DNA of 64,000 bases from Massospora cicadina (GCA_022478985.1 JAKSZP010010640.1:115156-179155); one strand, 5' to 3'. Shown: positions 1 through 11,907, counted from the first letter of the stretch. Notes: generated by a model not told the origin, from the sequence alone. Program-made: numbers and translations.

Positions 1-832
1 GTTTACTGAGTAGATTGTTTATAAATTAAGTTCAATAAGTTAATTGAGCCAACTGTTTACCTATGCACATAGTGCATAAAGGGACCTCACATTATAAATG
101 CAAAACATAACTGTCAAATATAATTCTTTGTCAATTCACAAGATTTCTTATAAAGAAAAATCTTATATTTTAATTGGTGTATATCTATTAAACAAATTAT
201 TTAGAAAAGAATAATCACAAAATGTAGATCAATTGATTATTTGTCCATGATAAGTTACATATAAATACTTTTGATCTAAGACAAACAACTGTTGGGACGC
301 TGGGGATATGATATAACTGTCCAAAAAAAGGCAAGGCAAATAAAGCCACCTACGCAAGGATTGTTACAACCTTTAAAGTTGACTGACAATTAGGTGTAAA
401 AGATCCTTGATTGGGGAAATATCTTTGAAGTTTACTATAAAAGTAGCAACCAAAAACATTAGCGAAAAGACCATACCCAGTTTGTTGCTGAAAAACCATA
501 TGTAGGGGAAATCAGGTACTAATGATTGGGTAAAATCACCAAGCGCTTTTAAGAAAAATATATAATGATAAACTATGTGGGTTTCTGTGGCATACTATCA
601 CTTGTTCATAATGGTTGTATTAATTTTCTGGAAGGTTTAAACCCTGACATTAGGAGGGTTTAGTTTTTCATATTGAGGATTATTTTTGATGAGGGTGTTA
701 GTCAATCCTTTAGATTGGGGTTGATTCCCGCCGTCAAGGATGGTTTAATGTATAATTTGCCTGAAATTCTAAACTGACTTTGGAATGTTGGATTTTAGGG
801 TATTTTTTGATGCTCACTGGTGCTTTTCACCC
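1..832. other. AT-rich decayed DNA, possible gypsy remnants
   Basis: No intact gene is visible. Around 300-410 one plus-strand frame reads QKKARQIKPPTQGLLQPL, which resembles the stretch after the zinc finger of Ty3/gypsy integrases (K...P.GLLQPL), and the following bases give only short open pieces. Around 640-900 short plus-strand frames exist but match nothing I recognise. Base composition is AT-rich and stop codons are dense in all frames, as expected for very old repeat DNA. Confidence 0.35.
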
Positions 833-1534
833 TGAAATTCAACAATGTTTGGCAGGAGATGCCACGCTCTCTACTGCTGAGATAATTATTTGTTTAGGGG
901 TAGATTTGACCACTTTAAAAAGAAATCAATTGAAATGTTGTTAATAAATAATATAGTTTTATATAAGGTTTAATTAGTGGTGTTGATGGTGTTAAAAAGT
1001 GAACCCTCTCAATATTAAAATGATTAGTATTTAAATCACTTTGATGCTCAAAGTGAGTCAGATGATAAACTTATTATAGGTTAGGCGCATCCAAATTAGT
1101 TAAATATGGGCTATTGACCTATTAGATCAGTTGAGACTCACCTTGCTTCAATGTGAGGTCAGATGGTGAAGTGACAGCCAGGAAGATGAACCTGTGAGGA
1201 ACTGATTTATTATATTTAAACCAAATAGAAGGCGGGAAAATATTCTCACATGATGTAACCCCCCAATCTAAAAAAGGTGGTGGTCATGGGGTAAGTGTTT
1301 TGGATAACTTAGTGAGGTGGCGGAGAGGACCCTTGAGACAACTTCCCCAATTTTTCCCCAGGTTTGCATTACCCTGCTATTAGTCATAGTGTGATTCAGC
1401 TGAGGATTTGAGGTAGTAGTGTTGCCCCAATATATGGGGTTCCACTGAGAATTGACTAAGGTTTTTTGGCCAATGTTTTTAATCTATAAACGGAATCACT
1501 TTCAATACAATATCAGACATATATTTGTATGACA
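833..1534 (-). repeat. Solo or orphan LTR related to element E
   Basis: This stretch lines up along its length with the two LTRs of element E (36030-36750 and 48192-48913). Shared blocks include the CCCTCTCAAT segment near 1000, the ATTGACCTATTAG-type segment near 1115, the GGGGTTCCAC-GA-AATTGAC segment near 1437 and the end ATATCAGAC...TGACA at 1511-1534. Length (about 702 bp) fits the 721-722 bp of the E LTRs. It begins TG and ends CA, but I see no target duplication, so its ends are estimates. It reads in the same orientation as E (element sense on the minus strand). No matching internal region lies next to it, so it is probably a solo LTR or a fragment. Confidence 0.5.
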
Positions 1535-4500
1535 TGGAATTATAAGTTTCTTAAATTTAAATTGAGGTCAAAATTTAATGTATGTAATTTTTAAGTAGTG
1601 GGGGTTTTAAATAAGCGATATATAGATAATGCAGAGCCTAAAATCAGTGAGTTAGTTTTTCAGTAGATTCCCATTATTAGAGCTTTTAATGTAAATCAAA
1701 ATTATAAATAGATTATAGTATGAGAAGTATTTGAATTAGGTACTGAAGGTATAAGATAGATTTTTGTAAGTTTTCAGAGCCCTCTTAAGACTTAATTAAA
1801 AATATTTTTTTAGAAAACGTGCAACTACCCCAAATAACTTTTCTATTAAATAGAAACTTTACACAAAATAGGCATTTATTAAATACAGATACATTACCTA
1901 GGAAGTATTGCCCCTGCTCACCTTTCTACTGAAACCTTGCAAATATAATTACATGACATTGATTTACTTATCTCCAAAAAGTTTAGAGCTTTAAGGTGTG
2001 CTTTATAGTTATAAAAACATGACTTCACCCACATGTAAAAACAATTTTTTTGCATAATCTGAATAAAGAGAAAATTGAGTACTAAATATGAATCTGCTTC
2101 AGAATTTTTTACTTACTGACCCAAAATAATCCCATTTTGTTTGTTTTTGGCAATTCATAATTTTTTTTTTTAATCTAGTAAGCTTGTAACTGGTATCAAA
2201 AGAGCCAGAGAGCCCAATTTAAGATTAGTTACAATTTATAAATCCTGAGGAACCACCTGAGACACCAAGAATTTATGATAATTATAGCCTTAAAGACCTC
2301 TAAAAAAGAGGATAAACATTTAAACTGGTGCATGTTTGATGTGATGCAACCCATAATTCCTAAATTTTCATAAAGATGTCTCATAGGAAAAGCTAGAAAG
2401 GTATTATCTTTATTAAAAAATAATTAAAACAAAATAAGACAGTACTCTCATTAGTGAGGGCACTAGCTTTTTAAATAGGAATAGGGGTTTGGCAGTTAGC
2501 AGCACTGTTCATAGTATCAACAACTCTGTGGTATTTTTCTGGTTGCCTAACATTCTTGAGTTTCATGCATAGGGAGGAGTCTAGATTGCAAGCTATTGTA
2601 GATATTTGTGGGTGGGAGGAATGATGGATAACGCCCTGATTGACTTCCTACTAAATTAGTTTTACCAAAGCTTTTTTAAAAAGTTACCCAAATTGAGATG
2701 CACTCTTAACTAATAGGCCTGTCATTAAATCAAAAAATTCCATAAATCAAGAAAGAGATCCCAGGGAAAATTAAAAGTGAGAATCAACATCAGAAGTTGA
2801 AAGATTGATTTCTAAAAAAACCAAAAAATCTTTCTCTAAAAATTAAATATAGGAGGGACAATGTATTAAGTTTGTGGGAAAATTTAAAAAGTGGGCAGGT
2901 GCTTGGAGAACTTTCCTAAATTTTTTTTAATTAAGCAGTGAGGTGGGGAAATTCTCTGTCTGAGCCTCATAATTCAACATAATGCCATCTAATCAAGTTG
3001 GAACTGGGAGTATAATTTTTAATAGAAAGAGGGTATCAGGCAAACCTTGCCCACTACCTACTAAGGCTAGTCTAAAAGACATCCTACCCCGTCCATGTTC
3101 TGAGTGAGTGGTAGATTTTGGTGGTTTACTAAAATAGTAAACCCTTTGTGAAAAACACCAATAGTTATGACTACTCCAATTTACAGATCTCTAGATACTT
3201 CCCAATTTGCCAGCATAATTCAATATATAATCAACTTGAAATCTCCCTTATTAGCTCGCATACTTCTCAATTAGTGATACTACATTAACTTTAACAATTA
3301 TTGTTTGATTATGCGGCTTACATGGGGGATAACCCATAATTTAAGTGGCACTTATTAAGTTGCCCCACATTATTATAAATCAGTTTAAGGATTGAGGAGG
3401 ATTTGTATGTCAATCATTGTAATCAGCATATTATGAACCTAACCATGGACAGCCTAAATAGGAATTACCTAGTGCTATCAAGAGACCTACCAACATCATG
3501 ATTAGAAGTATGTCAATTTTGACCTTTGATAATAACATACCAACTATTCTTGTTCAGATGTATTACATAGCTATAAGTGGGCTTAACTTTGGACAACAAT
3601 GCACCTTTATGTTACAATATTTTAAATAAAACCCTCCTTATCATTAGAGAAATTTGCTAAAATTGATGTAAACAATTGTTATTAAGTCAGTTTAAGGGCC
3701 AAAATTATGTGGAGAAATCAAGTGATAAGTCTGGAGAAATTTAATGAAAAGGTGACAAGAAGTCTCCCTCAGGTTATAAGTTACTAGTGCCTGGCAAGTT
3801 AAGAAAAAGCAGAAAAATCAAGAAAAGCAAAATATATCTTAAAATAAATCTCTTATCTCTCCATAATTAACATACCTTTCTGTCTGGTGAACACCTTTAA
3901 AGTTTAGTTCTTGTTTAAAGTGTCCACAAGCTACTTGTGAAGGAATATACAGCTTGTATTATTGCCTTTATTAATGAGAAGTTCCTAATTGTTAAGGGTG
4001 AAATTTCCCTGAAAAAACAAAAAAGTTTAATATTTATTGTTGTACCCTGTGAGCTACAATGGTGAGAGTACCGTAATAAACTTGTCAATATTGAGGATAA
4101 TAGCCAAACTATCTACTTTATTATATAATCAGGAGTTAATTTCTTAAGTGTCCTAAGATCCCTTAAATTTATCTGTTGAAATGTCAATTCAATTGCAACC
4201 TCTGGCAAGGTAAAAATCCTCAACAAGTCAAATATAAAAGACTTGTGTCTTCAGGCCATACCAACAAGCCCTAACTCCAATTCTGTCGCTCTCATGATTG
4301 GCCTCAGTTTTCACTAGATGGAGACACCCTGACTTACCTTCCACATTTAATATGGCTGATCAGGCTTTCAGCTGAAATGTAATGTTAATTTTGTTGTTTT
4401 TTGGTTTTATTTGGCAGTTATATATAAAAGCGTGGCCACTCACCCCTCTTAAAATTGAGCCAGCTAGAGAAAAAATATCTCTTGAAGTGGCTCACACTAT

Positions 4501-6263
4501 TCTAGAATGTATTACTTGCAATATAGTTTTATAAATCAAATTTGTTATATAATTCTAAGTTTTGATTGGCCAATTCTACATTGCCATCACTAAACAGCTG
4601 ATTTGTAAAAAAACCCAGTTGATGCCACTTTTACTCAAATCTTCTACCAAACTTTAATAAAATAAACTTTTGTTTTGGTATTTATCTCAAGTATCAGACT
4701 TCTTACAAAAAAGGATATTATTGTGGACTTATTTGATGAAGATAAAATTTTTTTGTGGTATCTGTTTTAAAAATAACTTTTGAATATTAACAGAGCCTTT
4801 TAATTTTCAGCACAAAGCTCTGCTAATTCAATGATGGTAATGGGTTTGGGCTTGGGGTGGGGTGGGTTGGGAGGTGGTATAGATCAGATAGTATTAGCTT
4901 CTGCTACCTATTTTTTTTTAGTACTAGATGGTCCCAACCCAAGGGGGATTCATCGATGTAGCTTCTGCTATCTATTTTTCATTTAGCGTATGCCCTAGAT
5001 TATGGATCTTGACATGGTGTGATCCCTTGTACTAGTGCCCCTTTATTGTCCCAAAAATGTGCAAGATCATTTTAAGTTTAATAGCTGGTGCCTGGAACCT
5101 TACATCACCATTTCTTATAAGGTCAAGGTCCACGCCCACATTGGGTCTTGTGCCAAGGCTTAGCTCTTATGGGGCTTGGGAATTTATTTGCTATAGTGGT
5201 GGATGTCTTAGATGGGAGAAGACAGCGTAATTCGAGATTAATAGTGTGGTAAACTGAAATCATCACACAGCAGTTGTACAACCTTTAGAAGGGACAAAGC
5301 AATTCTATAAATTGGAAACACCTTCAATAACACAGAGTAGTGTAGCCCACCCTTGACGTGTGAGTCTAAATCTCCTCAACTTTAAAATTAAGGTGCTCCT
5401 TCAACTTGGATGGGCTCAAGCTCCGTATATTTCTTATCTTTGAAGGGTCAAAGGAATGACATTGCAAAGAGTTGTGGATCTTCCAGTGATTTAAATTTCT
5501 AAGTAGCAATAACCATTGCTCAGGAGTTTGGTGATAGGAATGAACTCACTTTTTTAAAAGCCAACTTTTACATGCAATTTTAAAGAATGTCTTTTGTGTA
5601 CACCATCACTAAGTTACTTACTTGATAGTTAGGCAGCGTGGCATTTCTTTTTAGAAAACAGCTTTGCGCTGTTAGTTAATTTCGTCAGTTGACTCTGTAA
5701 CTGTTGGCTCTCCAGCTTCTGCTTCCATTCTCAGTGTTGCTTCTGCGCTCATAGAAGCTTCCTAGCATATAAGCCCCAAATATCAGTTTGCAATCACTGT
5801 GGCCGCTACTCCACCAACATACCACTTCGTCAAACCCTTCATAAGGCCATGGAGCCTCAAGTTTGGTATTCTATATCCCAATTTCTCTTTCAACTTCCCA
5901 AAGGAATATAAAAATGAAATTAGTTAGCATTTATTTTCTGTAGCTACTCATGTTAAAGTTACCAATAAGTCATTTTCAAATCCTGCATTCCACAAAACTG
6001 CCCGCAACTCAAAAATCTTCAAATTTCCATGGAGTTGAAGTATGCAGAGTTTTAGCTTGTCAACTATGGCAAGGCTCTGTTCACTGTAGATATCTTAATG
6101 AGTCAAATATCCAGATCTTCTATCATCAACCCCATACTAGTAATTCCCCCAACTCCCATTATATATGTTCTTATGCATGACCTTTTGTCAGAACTGGATG
6201 GAAAACCCTGAACTCCCCTCCACATTCAAAATGGACACTTAGGCTTGCCACCATGATCCATGT
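1535..6263. other. AT-rich gene-poor stretch
   Basis: I see no supportable gene here. The longest open frame (76 codons at 5950-6180) has no recognisable motif. The DNA is AT-rich with many short homopolymers. A small perfect hairpin (GGTTTACTA, 3-nt loop, TAGTAAACC) lies near 3123-3145, and TAGCTTCTGCTA-CTATTTTT occurs twice near 4895-4975. A G-rich run sits at 4850-4876. All are compatible with decayed repeat sequence. Confidence 0.4.
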
Positions 6264-7190
6264 TTATAGTTCCTTGTTTCTTTGTTTTACCTGAAACCAA
6301 AAGGTACAATTGTGTGGCAGCCTTACCTCTTTTATAGGGCCCATCTGGTCTAAAAAAAGTCTATACCTGTTTTTGCACCTCCTGATATGCGCTGAAAAGT
6401 AGTCCACTTCTAGAATATTGTAAAGCACTTGGGGCTTATGGTGAAGGAAGGTTGTACCCCAAGTTTGCATACATTGGTAACTCCCCTGTTGATAAGTAAA
6501 TGTAGTTATTTTATGAACTCTGTAAAGGGAGGTCAACTGCTCATGTGTCTTGGGATGCATTAGCACAACATCAGAGGTGCTGCTACAACAACATGTTTTT
6601 ATTCAGTCTGGCCATCAGATTGAAAGATATGCTGATGTTAACAGGGCTTTATCTTTAGCATATCACACAGATACTCCAAAATCTTAAGTAAACTGTGACC
6701 CTATATAACTGATCACTTCTTGAGGCACTCATACACAGTGAAGATGCAGATAAAAACAGCCACACTACGTCTTCAGCACTAATAATTGCCAAACAGGGGA
6801 TAAATATATCAAACTTTGTGAAGATAGCTACTGCCACAACGTACCCATCAAAACTTTGGGTCGTTGGCAAATCCTCACTTAAATCTACCAGGAGTGAGGT
6901 CCATGGGTCTGCTTAATGAAAGGGTGTAGGAGCTTATTATAGCCTTGTCCTATAAGACCTGGAGCAGGCGCAAGTAAAGAATTACTCTACTAATTTAGGA
7001 TTGGTCCTTTGTGAATCCATTTCAGTCATACCCACGTTAAGTAAGGTTGAAACATTTTTTTAGCGTCAGGGTGCCCCAGTAGAATATCATTATGTTATTC
7101 AAGGAGTGGTAAAGCAGCCTTGGGGGAACCCTTAATTTGTCATGATAATAGATTACCCTATCGTTTGTAAATAACATCTGGATAATTACT
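6264..7190 (-). pseudogene. Element C integrase remnant
   Basis: The open piece at 6655-6870 (minus) reads FDGYVVAVAIFTKFDIFIPC followed by an ISAEDV segment. This matches the stretch of chromoviral integrases that normally reads [13 protein letters not shown]...T-SAE, just after the first catalytic aspartate. The piece at 6264-6566 would lie at the C-terminal side (a GPIKEVRLPH segment recalls the GP-Y/F region). The conserved D of the VDRFTKF motif is replaced (AIFTKF). Integrase would join the cDNA into the host chromosome, but this copy cannot be functional. Confidence 0.6.
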
Positions 7191-7591
7191 TGCCAGCATC
7201 ATCTTGGCTAGTGGATCGCTTTCCTAAGGGTCTGAATACTGGGATGCTAAAACTTCATCAAAGAGGGAACTTTCATCTTCCAATGAGCTTGGTACTTTGT
7301 GAGGACTAGCGTGACCAACAGGTTCAGGAGATGTGACTGAACTAAAATAGCTGGTAACACAGGGTTTGAATTTGGGGCGCAGAGGGGAGAATGATACAGT
7401 TATAATGGTTCATGTTTGCGGGGTCATAATTTTCATTGAGAGATCACAGTGGGGAGCTCAGCGGTATCATCCAATTTAGGACCCATAATTAGATTTTGAA
7501 TAAGGATATCTGAGAAGTATTTTGACACATTGAAAAGAATATGTAGATTTAGATAGGAGGTTCTGGCGATTCATAGTTTGCCTGTGTGCTA

Positions 7592-8147
7592 CACAGTGCA
7601 TTCAAAAAGTTCTGGGACTAACGTTTTATAGACACAACTTTACAAATAAACAAACTTTCTTTTATCATAACTTAACATACAACCTTTCCCTCTCAATACA
7701 TATTTATATTGCTAAAACAATTTTTAAAAGGTATGCACATATAGTTCCTATTTTGTATAACCATGTTTAAACCAGCTGTCACATTCTTCTGAATTTTCTC
7801 TACTTTATCAAAAGGATGAACCTTCAGTGCCACCTTCATATTAGAGAACAGAAAGAAGTCAGACAGAGCCAAATCTGGTGAATAGGGTGGATAATTATAA
7901 TCTGAAGGTGGCATTGAAGGTTCATCCTTTTGATAAAGTAGAGAAAATTCAGAAGAATGTGACAGCTGGTTTAAACATGGTTATACAAAATAGGAACTAT
8001 GTGCATACCTTTTAACAATTGTTTTAGCAATATAAATATGTATAGAGAGGGAAAGGTTGTATGTTAAATTATGATAAAAGAAAGTTTATTTATTTGTAAA
8101 GTTGTGTCTTTAAAACGTTAGTCCCAGAACTTTTTGAATGCACTGTG
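7592..8147. mobile_element. Mariner-derived fold-back element
   Basis: The two ends are long inverted repeats: the first about 260 bp (from CACAGTGCATTCAAAAAGTT) reappear reverse-complemented at the right end (AACTTTTTGAATGCACTGTG). A TA dinucleotide flanks each end (7590-7591 and 8148-8149), the target duplication of Tc1/mariner transposons. A short unique loop of under 100 bp lies near 7850-7905. Both arms come from the 3' part of a mariner, because the transposase C-terminal frame runs through the left arm and loop. The element sits inside element C, so it is younger than C. It cannot encode transposase and would need one supplied in trans. Confidence 0.85.
7693..7914 (-). pseudogene. Mariner transposase C-terminal fragment
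   Basis: The 73-residue open piece reads YPPYSPDLALSDFFLFSNMK near its start. This is the signature of mariner-family transposases around the third catalytic aspartate (consensus PYSPDLAPSD of the DD34D triad). A KVEKIQKNVTAGLN segment follows, like the helix downstream of that motif in animal-type mariners. The first two catalytic aspartates and the DNA-binding domain are absent. The family usually has about 345 residues, so only the last fifth remains, embedded in the left arm and loop of the fold-back. Confidence 0.85.
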
Positions 8148-8289
8148 TAGCATTTGTGGCTTGCAGTAAAAATTGAGCGATTTAAGGTCAGTGCATTCAA
8201 CTAAACATTTTTGGCATCTTGTAAAAGATATTGTTAGTGCATTAAAGAACAAGAGATGGTAGCAACTCCTTATCTTAGATGATACAATC

Positions 8290-9440
8290 ACGATTTGTTA
8301 GACTGATTATTTAAAAGTAAGCCATTGGGTGTTCCTGCCAATTAAGCTCTTGTAAAAGGAAAGCTCCCACAGCTGTTTCAAAGATGGCACAAGCCACAAT
8401 AGCGGGTTTTTTCATATGCATGGCATAGAACAGGTGCAATGGTTTAAAATAACTTATTGTATCAAACTCTTGTTGGCATTCAGGAGTCCAAATGAAGAAA
8501 GCGTTTTTGTCAGTTAGTAGTGAGGTTGATTTGAGCTCCAAGATGGCTTGCAAAATTTCTTCAAGAAAATGACTGATTTAAGAAAGCTGCATAGTTTTCA
8601 AGTCACAGGATGGCTAAAAGCAGATGGCTTTTAAATTGGATGGGGCAAGGATGTGCCCATCCTCCAGTGCTATATTTCTCAAGAATCAAACTTCATTATT
8701 ATAGAACTCAAAGAGTTGCTAGCCTGACAGGGTAATTCCTGCTTCCACTATAGTGTGGGTTTTGTTGAACACAAGTTTGAAATCTGTACTAGCTAGAAGA
8801 ATTCTCAGTGTGGTATATTTGTCCCAAGGTCAACCCACCTCAAATACTTTTTTCTTGTAGAACTCACATTTGGAAGGCCATAAAAATAGTAGTTGTCTTA
8901 TGCCAAAACCACACCCACTAGATCCTTGGCGTGTTGCTCATCATTAGGAGAGTGGATTAAAATATTATCAGCTTAAGCGACAGGGAAGGTAGACCTGAGA
9001 TCACCTAGAGAACTATCAATGAGATTTTGAAAGACTGCTCACGCAATCTTTAATCTAAAAGGCATTACTTTAAACTAGAATATTCAATATTGTTTACGGA
9101 TTACTGTCAGCCATTCCTGGCCAGACTATATTCCTCACTTGGTGAAAAGCAATTTTTAAGTTAAGTTTTGAGAAGACCTTGGATTTCTAGATTTCCTGGT
9201 CGATAGCAGGCTCAAGGAGTAGGGGGTATGGATCAGAGTGTAAAGTCATTTGACAAAGATCTAATATGAACAGGATTTTGCAGTCTTTTAGAACCTAGAA
9301 TGGTACTAATATCAGAGATATGCCTTTTGATAAGCTTAATGACTTGTACATACCCTAGATGAACAATGGGTACCAGCAGTTCCTCCTTGTTTAACCACCC
9401 CAACACACAACCAACCCTAAATCCCAACCAACTACCATTA
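8290..9440 (-). pseudogene. Element C reverse transcriptase and RNase H remnant
   Basis: Reading down the minus strand from 9427, frames with resemblance to a Ty3/gypsy RT follow one another: an N-terminal piece ending SLSNDFTL (cognate of DYR-LN-FT), then VMPFRL-x-A (cognate of MPFGLKNAP), then SSLGDLRSTFPVA-ADNILIHS, where the catalytic YIDD box has decayed to ADN. The piece at 8311-8553 (FFIWTPECQQEFDTI and VGAFLLQELNWQEHPMAYF) is the RT/RNase H connection and the start of RNase H. The frame changes several times. This copied element RNA to DNA once but is long dead. Confidence 0.75.
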
Positions 9441-9450
9441 CTGAATCAGC

Positions 9451-9928
9451 ATAGTTTTATGTTCTGAGAGTTTTGACAACTTGGTATTGATTTTAGTAAT
9501 GCACAAAGAGTATAAGACATTAAGAATAATTACATTTATAGATTATTTACTCATTCAGATACACTTTAATTGCAAAGTGTTTAATACTAGGGTTCCTCAG
9601 TAGAAGTAATTTTCAATGGAGAGTTTGCACTAGCAAACAGTCAAACACAAATGGCTGGAAATTTTCATTATATCAATGATTGGTGCAAATGATGAGGTTG
9701 AATCAGCCAAATGAATTTTAGTTTTGTTTGATATAACTCAAATTCAGAAGAACAACCACAAAAATAAAATATTTTAGTATACCAAAAACCATTTGAATGG
9801 TTTTGACCTTACTAAACTATCTCATCCACCCATAGATATAATACTAAATATCATTCACCATGTAGTTTGTCTGGGTATCTTACTTTAGTTTTTAAATAAA
9901 AAAATTCCCTAATTTTTTTATTTCTATC
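9451..9928. other. No recognisable feature
   Basis: AT-rich sequence between element C and the solo LTR. No gene, tRNA or repeat boundary could be recognised. It may hold the decayed protease or gag end of element C, but no motif shows this. Confidence 0.4.
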
Positions 9929-10145
9929 AAATATGTCAAGAGAGTGTCTATAAATTTCCAGTTCCCATCTAAGAGATGCACGGTGCACAGTAACCAAGCT
10001 AGGAAACTCATCATTATGGATATAGTAAAAAGGCTCCATGAAGGGCACCAGAGCCAAGGGAATCCTGTGCAATGGAGTATACCGGGGTGTAGAGTAGTTG
10101 GAAGCAAATAAACAGGAACACTTGGGTGGGACCCCCAGGAAGCCC

Positions 10146-11570
10146 TGTCATGGAAATGGCAGAAGAGGTTTAGACCAACCTGCCAGTCAGGATGCGTAAG
10201 CACCCAAAAAGCAAGCTAGAATGCCATAGGAATTGCCAACTGAATGACGTTATATGGAGCTGGGCATTGTGAAATGACAGATTGTTGGTGTAGAACAACA
10301 GTGATTAAGATCCTGATGACAAACCACAATGAGCCCATCCCTGACTCAGGGGGCCTTGCTGCAGGGGGTGAAATCACAGAAATAGGTTCAATAAGTTTAT
10401 TGGCATATGGTGTCATTCAACCGGGGAGGCAAGGAGATGTAATTTCTTGCAGTTGGTGGATGTAAGGCACTAAGATTACCAAGTACTGTTGCCGGAAGTT
10501 CATGATAGCAGGGTTATAGTGCCAAAAATATCTGACTTGCTGAATCCAATCAATGATGGAGGGGGCCATATTGACCATAAGTACTGATAGAGCCCATCCA
10601 GTATATGAACTGACAAGCCACTAGGGAAACGCCATCAGGGATGTGGCCAGAAGGAGCAATACAATAAGAAATTGATTGGTTTTTGGGTAAAATTTTTGTT
10701 ATAAGAAAAGGGAAGAAAATTGACCAACAATTTCTTAGTGCAATGCAACTGATTAAATAGTGGTTGATTGGGGTAGTGACAAGCCAGGATCAGGACCCTC
10801 AATTTTTATCTAACTGGTAATTATTTGGGAATGGGCGGGTTATTTCCCTGGGAACTGACATCAAAAAGTTTGGCGGTGGGCCGAGTTGCTGTCAGTTTGA
10901 CCTCAAACATCCAAACTGAGGCTCAGCTATGTTTCTGATGATTGGCATGACAGCGTTTGGCCCAATGAGTGGTGGGAATCCCCCAAAGCCACCCCACATA
11001 GGGCGGGTCCATTTGGTTAGTAATGGGTTTGGGACGCCTAACCTGCCCACTCTCAGTTGCTGGGTCATTTGTTCAGTAAGTGGCATCACATCGGTCACAA
11101 TGCCCAAATTGTCAACAGGGGGTTCTAAACCCTCATTGATGATGTCCGATGCTATAGCCTGCCCATTGAGGATAATCCCTGACAACTTTAGTAGGGAGGT
11201 GATTTGTTTGATTAACATGTTAATTGAATTGAAGCCGTCAGGCATTCCAGCTGATAAATCAGTCTTCATACCTTTCCGGTCATTTGAGATCTAAACATTG
11301 GGCAGATTACCACTTGAATTAGTTCTGATTGATTTCAATTTGATGATCTCAGTGCAGATTTCGCTGATTCCCTTCAACAGTTCTGACAAGGTGAGTGTGG
11401 GTACTGGGGGTTGAATCTGAAGTGGAAGAGCTGTTACCCAGCGCTTGTCTACTATATGAGCAAGGTCACCCTGAGTAACGAGGGGTACTGCCATCCTCTT
11501 TTGTGCTTTCTTACTTGGGAACAGAAAAATGGCCTGATCGACACCCAGGGGATGTTCCCTGGGACTTACA
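10146..11570 (-). repeat. Element A 3' LTR
   Basis: Homologous to 16056-17146 plus 23976-24308. Read on the minus strand it starts TGTAAGTCCCAGGG at 11570 and ends CCATGACA at 10146. It carries AATTGACCAAC at 10718-10728 (plus-strand reading), the sequence predicted to be the 5' end of the element RNA on the minus strand (GTTGGTCAATT). Two long open pieces on the minus strand, 10892-11269 and 11291-11590, lie on the U3 side. The hydrophobic frame described for the other LTR is present here but broken by a frameshift near 10200-10420. Confidence 0.9.
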
Positions 11571-11593
11571 TTACCCTTTCCTTTTTCCAAAGG
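11571..11593 (-). promoter_or_regulatory. Element A polypurine tract
   Basis: On the minus strand the bases next to the 3' LTR read GGAAAAAGGAAAGGGTAA, directly followed by the LTR start TGTAAG. Element B has the matching tract GAGGAGAGGGTAA before its 3' LTR, so the same GGGTAA|TGT junction is used in both. It would prime plus-strand DNA synthesis. Confidence 0.8.
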
Positions 11594-11667
11594 AAGGGCC
11601 CCACAACTGGGAAACTACACAAGAGCCACATTCTTGTGCGCCTTAGGTAACTTGATTATCATAATCA

Positions 11668-11907
11668 TCATGACTTTTTTTTTTTGGGGGGGGGGGGGCA
11701 GGGAGCTTTGGGGTGGGATATGTGGAATACTTTGACCAGGTCCATGCAATTCACACAATTGCGCGCCTTGACCCAACTGTTTTCATAGGCCAGATACCCT
11801 TTCCAGGCCACGAGATATTGTACAGAATGTTGGGATTTCCGGGATGCCAGGATAGCCTCTACCTTGGCCTCTTCCCTATTTTTGATGATGATTGTTTCCA
11901 GTTCCAT
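11668..11907 (-). pseudogene. Element A integrase C-terminal chromodomain
   Basis: The 79-residue piece reads KVEAILASRKSQHSVQYLVA followed by WKGYLAYENSWVKARNC and a DLVKVFH helix. This is the chromodomain pattern seen at the end of chromoviral integrases: VE-IL...YLV-WKGY...NSW-P...L...FH. In this family it steers integration to marked chromatin. The frame ends in a proline/lysine run encoded by a C13 A11 homopolymer (plus strand T11 G13 at 11675-11698), which may be the end of the protein or a slippage product. Element B carries the same domain at 22790-22960. Confidence 0.88.

Larger units (their letters stand above)
6264..9450 (-). mobile_element. Element C: decayed Ty3/gypsy chromovirus pol
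   Basis: Reverse transcriptase, RNase H and integrase remnants follow one another in the usual Ty3/gypsy order when read on the minus strand (9440 down to 6264). The pieces are closest in style to elements A and B in this window (for example the integrase TKF-x-IPC stretch), so C is probably an old chromovirus. No LTRs were found for it, and a mariner fold-back at 7592-8147 sits between its RNase H and integrase parts. Stops and frameshifts every few dozen codons show it is dead. Left and right limits are simply where recognisable coding similarity ends. Confidence 0.7.

Noticed and set aside
800..832. A tRNA-type primer site near TGATGCTCACT (about 809)
   Set aside because: Only about 11 bases recall the shared site, there is no LTR end beside it, and the orientation does not fit the neighbouring LTR.
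5950..6180. A small host protein of 76 residues
   Set aside because: No motif, no plausible neighbours and AT-rich surroundings. An open frame of this length is expected by chance.
10929..11294. Plus-strand frames in the A LTR (10929-11294, 16848-17162)
   Set aside because: They mirror the minus-strand frames of the same LTR and run against the element's sense. Probably shadows.
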